This document shows positions 1-12,296 of a stretch of 64,000 bases of DNA, one piece after another (position 1 is the first letter of the stretch; each line of letters begins with the position of its first letter). The notes below the pieces were generated by a model. It searched no databases. It worked only from the letters and a program-made list of their open reading frames with translations, and was not told where the DNA came from. The translations under genes were made by a program, and so were the position numbers. Where the stretch lies: contig CM049312.1 in assembly GCA_026874595.1 (NCBI GenBank), positions 64,390,929 through 64,454,928 of the forward strand, read 5' to 3'. This stretch comes from Sipunculus nudus (Eukaryota; Annelida; Sipuncula; Golfingiida; Sipunculidae).

Positions 1-2369
1 ATAATGGCACACTCTCAACCAAACCAAGGACTCTTACATTCAGACTTACATTACATTTGTTTTTTTTTTCTCTCGGTCACTGACAATTCTACATGTCCCA
101 TAGACACCACAAGGAACTTGATCCAACACAATTTCTGTTGTGTATACCAAGACTTGCTCCTTCATTTTTTATATTCAACAACAGGTGTCTTGTACTTGGT
201 ATGAAATAATATACTTGTATTACATATCATACAATTCGATCAAAGTAATATTTAGGCATAATGTGATTTCAACGTACATTTTATTTAAATACTAGTAATT
301 TATAATGAAGTAATTAATTATTACTTATGTGATCACATTATATATCATTGTATAAAAAAAGATAATGTTCATCTCATAAAGCTTACTATGTAAATATTAC
401 TTATGGATAAGGAAGTATAATATGGATTATGGAAAACTGCAATTTAAAAACTTTGCACAGAATATATGTCCCCACAGATAAACTACAAAATATTGAACAA
501 TTCATACTCTACAGTACCTTTTTATATTGAAATGGAGACATAAAAGAAAAATGATGCTATGGAAACCAGAAACAAAATAAATAAGTGTTTTCCACATATT
601 ATTTAGAACGGTATGTACCTTTTCAACATTTCATTCAACATATCTATAGTAGTATTTTTATCATATGGTACTTAATCATGCAAGTGTTTATTTCATTTTT
701 TTTAAATGATGAAACTCCGACAGTGCGAAATATACATTTGCATTATTAAACTACCCTTCATGAGTGGCACATGGATGGATATTAGTGCTGGTGTGATATA
801 TAGGCCTAGAGATACAAATGGATAGAATTACATAAACACTAGTCTATAGCTTTGCCAAAAAAACAATATTCATTTTTTATTTGATTTTCGACTGCCCTGT
901 GAAGAATCGAAATAAAAATAAATGAACAATCCCAGAAGTATATACATATGTGCCACAACCACCTTTAACCTGAATGGGATATATATTCATTCTCCTTCAA
1001 CAAAACGTCATTGGAATATGAATATACTCATATTAGTTTATAAATTAATGTATTATTAATTTGTTGCAAAGTTGATTTAAACACTTCAATGTAGCTGTTT
1101 CTTCTCACATGCAAAAAGAGTGTATTGATACCAGAGACTAAGGGATTTATCTGTTGTTGCACACTTATTTCGCCAAAAAAAAATACGATTATCATTGCTC
1201 ATTACATATGCTAATTACCTAGTTTTACATTCAATGGCCTACTGGAGGGTCCGATCACATACCAAGCCGCACCGAAGCAAGCACTCCTTGACATAAATAA
1301 CCATTGGATATATTATATCGCATAATTTATTCATGTATGCACATTTATGCAAATTGTCTCATTAATTATGCACAATGCAAAATGTTTGGAAATGTGAATC
1401 GGTTCTACAGGAAAAAAATACATCAGAAAGGTTTTCTATTGAGGATAATCAAATTTTTCTTTGTTTATGCCTGTCCATAACGGCTATTATCCTGTGGCAT
1501 ATAACTTGGGTTTTAATACGGCTGCTAAAGATGGCTGCCAAGATGGCGGACAAATCCCCACATCGATATTACGTTATATTTTGGTCAACAATTTTCAAAA
1601 TTCGATATGAAAATTAGACAGAAGCCAATTTTTAGACATAACCGCATATAGTAGGAATGCTATTCTAGTCAACACAAAAAGTACTCTACATTTAATATGT
1701 ACTCCATATCTGAAATGGAACTAGCGGTCTTGATGACGAATCAATGAATATGCCGTAATAGTTACATTTATCGGTAAATGTTCGCAAGGGCTGGCGAATT
1801 TTTAGTTTACGTGATGCGAGCCTGTAAATTTAGGACTGAGGCAGTTTTTGTACACGTTAAATCCTGCAGGCGAATCTAACTGTTCCCTGCGAATGTTTCA
1901 AAATCTATATGTTACCAGGCAAAATGACAGGCTGTGTTGTCAGTAATGTATAATTAAGAGAACAAACCCTAAATGAACATATAATAATTATTTGTGCCCC
2001 GCTGCGCTTGGTCAGCATGATCCAGATGTTTCAATATTTTAACAGTACACACCCAAGTGACGAAACGTTGGTTATTTTATATCACCGTTTTCAATGTTGT
2101 AACACCATTTATTGACATACGAGGCAGATAGAATTGTGTGCGTTACTGGCAAAAAGTTCTAAACGACATCGCAACTTATATTTGTCGTATATGTGCAATG
2201 ACAGCGAGATCTCGGGACGAGTTGCGTTTACGTAACTAGCCGAAGGGATCGTAAGGAAAAAGGGAGATACAGATTGCGGACTCTTTGACTGTGTAACGTG
2301 TGTTTCACGTAAGTTGAGTGAAGTACAATATGGAATAGAAGGGACCATCCTGCAGTGTGGCCTGAGTTT
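1..2369. other. 5' flank of the VWA/CCP gene, no gene seen
   Basis: AT-rich DNA without a supportable coding region; the short open frames here show no domain signature. The only distinctive sequence is a pair of YY1-like motifs at 1527-1551. The first exon of the gene starts just downstream, so the promoter and 5' UTR probably lie in the last few hundred bases, but I see no convincing TATA box or initiator. Confidence 0.5.
1527..1551 (+). promoter_or_regulatory. Tandem pair of YY1-like ATGGC motifs
   Basis: AAAGATGGCTGCC is followed directly by AAGATGGCGGAC. The second matches the YY1 core (AAGATGGCGGC type) found at start sites of some genes and at the 5' end of L1 elements. It lies about 840 bases upstream of the signal-peptide exon. 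It may be a promoter element or the remnant of a repeat; sequence alone does not decide. Confidence 0.3.
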
Positions 2370-2390
2370 ATGTCTGGTCAGATTACCGTC

Positions 2391-2460
2391 ATGAAACAGA
2401 CGCAGATCCTCCTGTTCGTGGTAGCTGGATATCTGATCTCTGGCAGCACGGTCTTGGCAG
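2391..2460 (+). CDS. Exon 1: signal peptide
   Basis: Starts at ATG 2391, where position -3 is G, and encodes MKQTQILLFVV followed by AGYLISGSTVLA, a typical cleavable signal peptide with a hydrophobic core and a small-residue cleavage site. An in-frame ATG at 2370 would add seven residues (MSGQITV) but has T at -3, so I prefer 2391. The donor is GCAG|GTGGGT at 2461, phase 1. The leftover G joins GA of exon 2 to give Gly just after the predicted cleavage site, so mature protein would begin close to the VWA strand. Confidence 0.75.
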
Positions 2461-4085
2461 GTGGGTCAATTTTACGCACTCATTAATTATGCACTCTGGC
2501 ACAAATGCAATTTCATCTTTTCATCCGAGGATATCCATCTGCGAAAACTGTAATTGGAAATGTAAATGATTGCTACACTTGAGCAATCTCTGTCTGATAA
2601 AATACCAAATGGTCTGCTTTAATGGCATGTTAACTCATTTATATGAATGATCGAATGAAAAGGAAAACAGACAGTCAAGTCTGTGCGAGGTCGGGGCGAA
2701 AGGAAATAAATCTGATTCACTGTTAGGAATTGCAAGTCCTTCTCCTCGTATCTATCAGACCATCATAACCATATAATCATCATACTCGGTGGTATGGGCG
2801 AACAATATGGACCTTCGACTTACTGACTTTAATTCTTATTAAAATCCGAAATCTATTATTAATAATATTTAAAATATTTAAAATAAAATATCAACTCCGA
2901 ATACAGACACATTTAAGTGAAATAGTCTGAAAAACATAGTTTGGTACTAAACAAATTACTGATTGAATTATGCTATGTAATGTAAGGTACAAGGATCTTT
3001 TGCGTTAATTTTAGGGTCAATTTAAATTATGATTTAATGGTGAACTATAGCGGTGGGTCTATGTCTATCGTTCTTTAGTCCGTAGGTCGATTATCAGATC
3101 ACAAATCATGTGTTTTGGGAAGGGTAATAAATCTCGTGTGCAAAATCTGGAATAAATTTGTCCTAACATAAATATAAGGATTATGAATATAAAATTCAAT
3201 CATTATGATATTTATTTAATAATCTGATCTTTATATGTTAGGTAACCCTGTATATACACATCCAAAATATTAACCAAAACTTGTTATTGTCCATAAACAT
3301 GATGAGACCTGGCCGTGTATTATTTTAACAGTTCTTGCACCTTTCCTGACTGCGCATGTGATAACCTATTTTTATTTTATAAGACTGATGGCTGCGATAT
3401 GGATATGCTAGGTTCAGAACAAAATCTGTTTTTAGTATGGTATGCTCAGAGATTTGCTCTCATTTTTGCTTTCAAATTCCTAAACTAAAGATGTTATATA
3501 TCCACACTGGTTGTTTGCTGGTTTATCAGGGTCCCTATATCTAAGAAAGCGTGTTACTGATCATTAAATATAAGGTCTACACAACCCCATAAACATTCTA
3601 CCAAAGTTTTACAAAAGGTAGTTTTCCGCGTAACTATTTTCAAAACAGGATATTGCTTTTAATTAATTTACAATTTATGTGGCGAGAGGGAGCCTTGGTA
3701 AGGGACAATTTCATGGAAGGTTTCAAAATGTTATAACGCATAATTTTCATTTATGAAGCTTTGCGTCAGAATATGTATATATAATATATATAAATATATA
3801 TACATTAGTGTTTTAGTAACAGTCGATGTAGACTTTACAATTAAGCTAGCAGAACATGTTTACTAAATATTAAACACGTTGAGGCATTTTATTACAACTC
3901 TGATAATACTATATACATAGTAATAAGTGGTATAGCAGTGTTAGTCTGTAGTTGAAGCGAAAGTTAAGATTAACAGTGACGCCTTTTAGATAGACTAACT
4001 AGTTTATTAACACACAATTGTGTGTTAATTAACTAGTTAGTCTACCTAAAGGCTTCACTGTTTATCTTATCTATCTATCTATCTA

Positions 4086-4165
<80 letters not shown>

Positions 4166-7100
4166 TATATGCCAAGGCGCCTGCTGCATGAAATTATTTC
4201 CCCAGGAATAAATCCTAGATCCGGGTGTGCTAGTACACTATGACATAAAAAATATTGATTTAATGATCCTGTCTCATTAAGAACTGGACATCAATGAATT
4301 AACCAGTCTCTTTAGGAAAAAGGCTCATCCATGGAATCACTGGAAAATTTAAAGAGTTTACTAATAGGCAGAACTATTAATCATGTTCGGAAGGCGGTGT
4401 ATATAGTGATGCTAGTGCATGGAAAGACAATTATAAGTAGAACGAAGAAAATATAAATAGAGAGTTATAAAAATATCAGCATGAAACAGTAAATATTGAA
4501 CAGAATCCGCTCTCTTTGTCTTAATTTGCCCAGATACAAAGACAGTAAAACACTGAACAAACAGAGAAAAAAATTATTGAACATTTGGTGTTTAAAAGTA
4601 TTATCTCAATTGCAAACCAACATTAGTGAAGGCATATGTATAATGACAATAACGTATTAACTTTCAGTGTTTAAGCAGCAGAAAACCAATAATATCACAT
4701 ATGAATTAATCGTCAGCAACAAGATCATAGAATATAGCATCAAATGAATTCCGGACTCAAACATTTATTGAACATGAGTTTAATATTTTCGTCTTATTGA
4801 TTGTCAGAGAAGCATATTATTTTTTTATTGGGAAAAAAATTGAATTAGAATGATCAGCGGAGGCTCCCTTGTTTGTCAAGGTAACTTGACAGTGAACAAG
4901 CTTTCAATACGGCAGGGCTTCCACGGGCTCCTTTAATAATGATATTTTCACACGAATATTTGTCCCTTATGATTTCCTGTTTCCTAGCACATATTGTAAT
5001 TGCCTATATTTGCCTTTATAATATATATGGAAATTGTTGGGTTTTCTCAATTTTTGTCATTATTGAATAATTATTGTTGTAGAAACATGTTTTTTTTTAA
5101 TTCCCTGTTCTTTTGTCTGCCTTCATGTGCACGTGTTGTAGTACAGCTATACAAGTAAAGCCTTTATGTGTACGTGTTGCAATCCAGTTATACAAGTAAA
5201 GCTATCTTGATCAATTAAACAGTTGTGCTGCGTGTAGAACCTAGCGGATTTAATAATATAAATTTCCTTGTAAGAACTAATGTCCATGGAAGTAAAGTAA
5301 TCAAGGAAAAGACGACATGCAGTGAAATTTCGTATATATGTTCTACATTTTGGCTGGAAATTTGGCAGTCTTTGGAGAAAATGCCTGTAGAACACAGGAT
5401 CAAATCAATTAAGAAGGCAATCAAGTCATCCTTTTTTATTAAATACCGATGATTATCAGATAACATATGCAAATATAGATACCATATACCATGTGTCTCA
5501 TATGTACCTTAAATGTCGATCCAGTTAATGAGTGACATCACATAAATGTGTCATCCCATTGGTTATTTACAGGTAAAGGTGTTAAAATATTCAAACAAGA
5601 CTAACCACTCATTGATAGCAAATTTTGCCTGTCGTTGTCTTTTCTAGCTTATCTTTCGTGTATAAATTTGCACATTATATCTGGTATTCGATGATAAAAG
5701 TAAATAAAATGAAAATATTCATAGTGTATTTTCCGTCTGGTATTTCAGTTAACACTCTTCGAATTGTGAATGGCTGTTTACAATATTAATTGCAAGCCCT
5801 TTTTGTTCACTCGTCGCACAGAATACCTCTATTGGCTACTTATTACATATTGGACATTCCGTCTTTATAGGAGACTAAAAAAACCTTTGGCCAAATATGT
5901 CATAGTGTCATCAATTAGATTTTCATTGAAGTAAAGTGTAGACAGAGTGTGTACTCTTTCAAAATAAAAATCGAGATTTTTTTTTACCGGACATTTTACA
6001 AGTCCTAAAAATGTGTTCATATGTTAATAAAAACCTTTATTGTTTTTTTTTTTCCATACAATGAATGTTTGACGCAAGCTACTTGAGTTCTGATATTTTT
6101 GGGTCAGCTTTCAGTCCAGATATTTAAACTCAATCAGGCTATAATTTTGTGGACTTTTCATTTTTATATGCATATTGGTTAGTTCCTTATATCTGAATTT
6201 TCATTTGTCTGTTTGTCTGTACTCTTTTGGCATCAATTTTGCAGCAATCCCTTTAAAACTTTGCCTTCAGTTTTTTTTTCACACTGTCCCGTTCTGCTGT
6301 AACCATGATTATTTTGTTCAGAATTAATGAATCCTATACCTCTAACTTTAAGAGTTTAAACATCAAGTTATGGACTATATTTTCATCATGCATAATTTAA
6401 TTAATGTAACATTAATTTATTACAAGCCTTGCCCAATCTTGGCCCTTTTCTCGTTAAACGAGATATAGTGAGATGTCACTTTCGCCAGCAATTCTGCAGC
6501 AATTTTTGTTTTGACCCAGCTGACTGTAAGTCATCTGAGCTATAGCGATTATAGCTCTTTGAGCAGAAAGTCAGTCCGATGAGCACAAATTTTACCCATT
6601 AGGCCTACAACTTTCTAAGCTCCATAAGCAACGGTTGCGCTATGCTTAACAATTCGCTCCACAAACCGCTGCACGATACCGCGTGATTCGTCAGGTCTGA
6701 CCACCAGGCGGTGCCGTCTCTGTGGAAATCCCTCCTGCGTTTTATTTTACCATCCCCGTTGTATACACAGGATGTAATCGTCACCTTTAAAGACAGTCTC
6801 TTTAAATCAGATTTAACCTCACCCAGGTGTCGGTTTGGTTGCTTGCTAAACCTGAATAGTTTCTTACAGCGTGTGAGTGGAAGGCCATCGTGAGGTCACA
6901 CTCTGTGTGCAGAACGTTAGAACTTTCTTAATCAATATCCTGAGATATCCTGGGCAAATGTCCTTGGAAACTGACCTTAATTCTGAGACTTATAAAAAGA
7001 AAAATGTCAAAAGTGCACACTGAATGTCAGATGGGTACAACTCGTTTCTAAAAGGCCTAGAATGAATCATCTAACGCAAACATCCAGGGTGGGTTTCGGC

Positions 7101-10100
7101 TAATCGCTAATCGTCAAGGAGACCTACAGTCTTTGAGCAACAGACCCTAACATTTTACTTTGAGAAATCAGAATCTACTGGCAAACAATATGGTTTATTA
7201 TATCCAGACACTTAAACGTGACAAAAGGCTTAACAGTTGGACCTCGATCTTCTGTTGTAAAATACCCGGAGGTCCAAACGCCATCTCCTTTTATTCTTAA
7301 AATTAGGCATCTGTGACATATATTTTGGGAGCTATGCGAAAAAAAACCAATGCTTTTAGAAATAGGAAAGTCAGATTATCACATATCATAACCGTTGGCA
7401 CTAGAAAATTCCTTCTGTAACTGATATTACCACATGATGTACTATATGCCGTGAGGTATGAACGGAAAACATAATTTGGAACCCTAGTAATGTCAGACGT
7501 GACTATAACCTCAATTGTTGGACCATGGAACGTCGTTGTAATATCTCCTTAGACAAAAAAAAAGGTCACTGAGAATATATATTCTGGGAGTTATGTGATA
7601 GAATATAATTTTAGCTCCGTATTTGTCAGATGGGCACCCATGGTTGTAAACCTAGAACCATTAAATTTTATTAAATTCCAGGGAGGGCCCTGTAAAATCT
7701 TCTTAGAAAGCCTAAATAAGGCCTCAATCTGACCCATATTCTGTGAGCATTAAACACCAGATAAATTAGATTAAACACAAATTGTAGCATTTGAACATAG
7801 AACTTAGCATCCAGGGATTTCTTGGTAATATCTTCTTAAAAAGGTCACTTTATCCTATTTTCCTAAGACTTATGGAGACAACGCTTCATTTTGAGCATTC
7901 TGGAAATTATTTTTCCATTGTTCAAGGTTTATAAACAAATAATTTTCATCAGATCATAACCCAATATAATAAATACGCAGCTTGGATTTGCTTGACATTG
8001 GTTTACCTTCTTCTGTTCTGAATTGGCCTCCGACATTTGGCACACGTATCGGCGGTGCACGCTTCTAGGAAAGTTTTTTTATTTATTTTGCGGGAATATG
8101 CCCTATCAAGCTTCATAATTAATAATTTTAATAATCCCCAAATAGGTGCCCCTATTTCTTTTGTGCTTTAAAGTCCTCAAAAATGTAATCCAAATTTATC
8201 CGAATACTTCTTTTCAATTCAAAACAAAGACCATATGACTGCATTTAAAATGTGAGAACTTTTCAGTGAACGCTATGTGTTAACGCTATGACCAGTTGTA
8301 CGACCACCGTTTAACTTTTTACGGGTTCGCAGGTTTGTTGATTTATAATCATTCATAAATACCTTTTATCATAACCACGTTTTCAATATTTTATCTTATT
8401 TATGGTTAATTCGAAATTAAGTTTGATTAAAGCCGCACTACTTAACCTAAGTTCGAATTTGGGGGGGGGGGGGGGTCGAAGGACACATGTTTTTAGGATC
8501 CGCAATCTCTATTAACTCCTAAACATTAAATATATATTACCAGTACCTGTATAAACTTATCAGAAATCTATAAAAAAACTGGCAAAAGGTCCCAAGGGTA
8601 CCCACATTATAGAAGTTTCACTGTATTTCATAACTGCCTCACGTCTACACATTTCTTTCATTTATTGAATAGCATAATTTGAATTCTGCACACGCATTGG
8701 CAGCGTCTTCTTCTAGGACATATTTTGAGGTGTTATTCCTTTTAAAGCAGCATAATTAATAATTTTAATATTACACCTGTAGGAGCCTTATTGTGCTATA
8801 AGGTCATCCAGGCATGTCACCTTTTTTCAGGAGGCTCCCAGGGATTCTGCATTTTGAGGTAACTAGCCCATTAAGACTATGGCAAGAAAGCATACTCTGC
8901 CCGAGCCCTAAGTTTTCGTGCACTCTGTCATCTCGTGGCTCCACTAGGATCTTCCGTCACCCAAAATCCATGAATTTTACTTTCTAAAGAGTGATGTGGC
9001 TAGTAACTCAAACTTTAAACAAAGACTAAACAAGTCTGCTTCAATGCGATGGCTTTCCATTTTTGTCAACACTTGGAATCGAAACCTATTCCACCACAAC
9101 CGTTAGAAATAATTATCATGAGCTGACAGGTATGTTTTTATCTACACACTAATTAGTATTCTTTTATTATTACCATGGTCTTGACATTTCATTTCTGCAA
9201 ACATAGGGGTTGTTTTTCAAAGAGGCGTTTAAATGGAAGTCAACTGAAACCAAGTTCGCGGGGGATGGGGCTGCACAACTTTTCCCTTTTAGGATCCGCA
9301 ATCTACAGGGACGCTGAAAACTTATTAACAGTACATCTTCAAACTGATTTGGATACTATTAACAAATATGTTCTGCAGTCAGACTCTATAAACCTCCGCT
9401 AGAATTTTCTTATCATGTAGTCATAGACTCATGTGTACAAGTTTCATGTATACAAAGACTTTTAAGCTTCAGCACCCGGATTCATCTGACGAGGGGCAGA
9501 AAAAAAATACATACATATAGGAGGATTCTACACGGGGAAGAAATCGGCCTTTGACATAAATAATGGTATTAAGAAGACAAATCGTGGTTGTTCTGATTAC
9601 TCCTAAAATTTAATGGATTTTTATTCGGTTTTACCCTAACAATCTTTTTTAGCGAAATCCGTCATTAATTTTTTAGACAATTTGCAAACAACCACTCATT
9701 TCTCTGGCAATGACTTACATCGAAAGATGTTAACTCAATAAAAATGAGGACTTATCCTATAATATCCTGGAATATATTCTTATGAGTCGATCTTTTCACA
9801 TTTGCAGCTACACGAATACCAATTTGTCATATTTATTATATCACCGACGTATACATATATCCGTAATAATGCCTACGATTACCATCAACTGACAACTTAA
9901 ACATATTCATTGATGCCCTTTGATCTTCAATTAATAAAAAAGTATAATTTCACTTTCTATAGTTATGTAATTTATTCTAATTATTTTCACATTAGCTGGC
10001 TTCTGTATGCAATCATATATATTATACTGTCATAAATATAGACCAAATATTGTGGATCTGTTGTATATAATCTACTTCCATACTACAGAGCAACAACTGG

Positions 10101-11522
10101 GTCTATCATCACTCCAGCAATGATGTCGTACTGATGTTGTTTATTAAAAAAATTCACTCATTATTGGTAGACCGTTTGCCATCTTTTTTCCAAAATAGTA
10201 TCTCTATGTGATTAATTGAAAAGCATGATTTGCCATTCTTTGCTGATTTTTATAGGGGAAGGGGCTTCCACGAGAATTCTAGCATAAGTAATCTTTATAT
10301 CATGTAGTGAACGAAATGAAAAAAAAGTCCTTCCCGGAAATCCAGGATGAAAATGTACGACGTTCAGTCCCTACCGGCTTATTACTGAATTATTCATCTT
10401 ATTGAACCGTGGATTTCTACTGGTTCATCTTGTCTACATAATAATACAGAGTTAGAAATTTAGGGTTAGGGTTTTCTTAGACAAAGGTTTCTTTTGCTTC
10501 CGTTCTGTGGCCTTCGAATGCTGCACACGTCCTTGAAAAATTGTGTTTTATTTTGCAGGATTATGCCCTATAAAGCCGCAAAATTATTCATTTTAATATT
10601 ACCCAATAGGTGCCACTATTTATTTTGTGCTTTAAGGTCTTCCACGCCTTACATTTTTAGGAGGCGCATTGGTGATTTTCCTGCATTTAGATCTCACTGG
10701 CCACAGAACGCATTGTGCAATTCGCAATCACCGGTCCACTCTAATCCCCACTGATCCCACTACTTCTAACGATAGGAGGTAAGCTTTTTAATTCAAAACA
10801 AAGACCACATGGCTCCGCTTTCAAAGCGAAAGCTTTTCAGTTGGTTAACACATGGACCATTAACAAGACCACTGTTTGATTTTTAATATGTTCAAATATC
10901 TTTCCATTTCCTTTCAAAAGTTCATCTAATTTATGGGATTTTTTTTAATCGCAGCCGTACAACTGAAACACAGTACGAGGGATGGGGAGAGAGGATGCCC
11001 ACATTTTCTTTATAGGAACTGCGATCTTAAAAGGCTTTGAAACATGAATATATATTACCAGTACAGTAAATTGATAGGGATTCTATCACTTAACTACCTT
11101 CTGCTGTCGGAGCCTATTAGTTCCGTCTGAATCTCCATATAGCCATTTGTTCAAGTGTATACTTTCATGCATAAACACTATCACGCTCGAGTGAACAGGT
11201 TTCACTTGGCAGAACAAATGGATACCAATTAGCGGCTCCTGCACTGGGACAAAGGAATTCTTTATATGTTAAATATATAAAAAACATGGCGTTGATTCTG
11301 GTTCCCTCAAAATCTCCAAAATCAATTAATTGTTCAACAAACTCGGAGTAAAATTTTAGAAAAATCCAAAACGGACATACCTTTTGTCTTAATTTTACTT
11401 CAGACAAGCAATAAAGCAAGGCTTTATTTATTTCTTTGCCACGTACTTGCACCGAACGATGTAAACCTGCCGTTTATCTCGGCATAAAAAGTTTTGGGGC
11501 AAATTTAATACTGTAGGAGACT

Positions 11523-11558
<36 letters not shown>

Positions 11559-12265
11559 GCTTTTGCCACCTTGCTCCATTGTCTATCGAAACAAAAATTC
11601 TCATAAAAAGTTCCTTTCGCTCTACATGCCTCATATCTGCTTCTTTATTTGATTCTTTGAATTACATGATTTAACATTTGTTGCTGACTTTAATTTAGGG
11701 AAGTTTTTTTTATAATATCTTTATTGCAACAAAAATATACCAAGAATAACAAATATTGTATTATTACATTGCATTGTCATGTTCGCAATCGATTTTCATC
11801 ATCTTTCTCAGTTGGTCCCCATTTCAAATAATGAAGCTGTAATTTATCCTTCTTTTTTGCTGCTCTATGTTCAATATTTTTAACATTATCTACTTTTGAC
11901 TGGTACGCTTTCAAGCTTAATTTACCTGCGTCCCTGTTCATATCAACACATTGCTTATATATATTAATCAAAGTACTAATGAGACAGCGGTTGCCATTCT
12001 CAACAATATAACCATATGCAATAACTAACTCTGAGATATCCAGCATCGTTACATTTAACATCTTTGCCCATTCCATGATCTGAAAATACAAATTTTTCGC
12101 ATGTTGGCAACTACAAAATAGATGATTAACAGTTTCTGGTTCGGTGAAACAATATGAACATAATCTGGTCTCAATCAATTTACATGAATACAGTTTATTA
12201 TTTACACCTATATAGTTGTGAATTACTTTGAACTGGAACTCACGAGAATAAGTATCATAATAATT

Positions 12266-12296
<31 letters not shown>

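Noticed and set aside
5147-5472. Three overlapping open frames on both strands near 5.2-5.5 kb
   Set aside because: Mutually overlapping in different phases, AT-rich and without motifs; expected by chance in intron 1.
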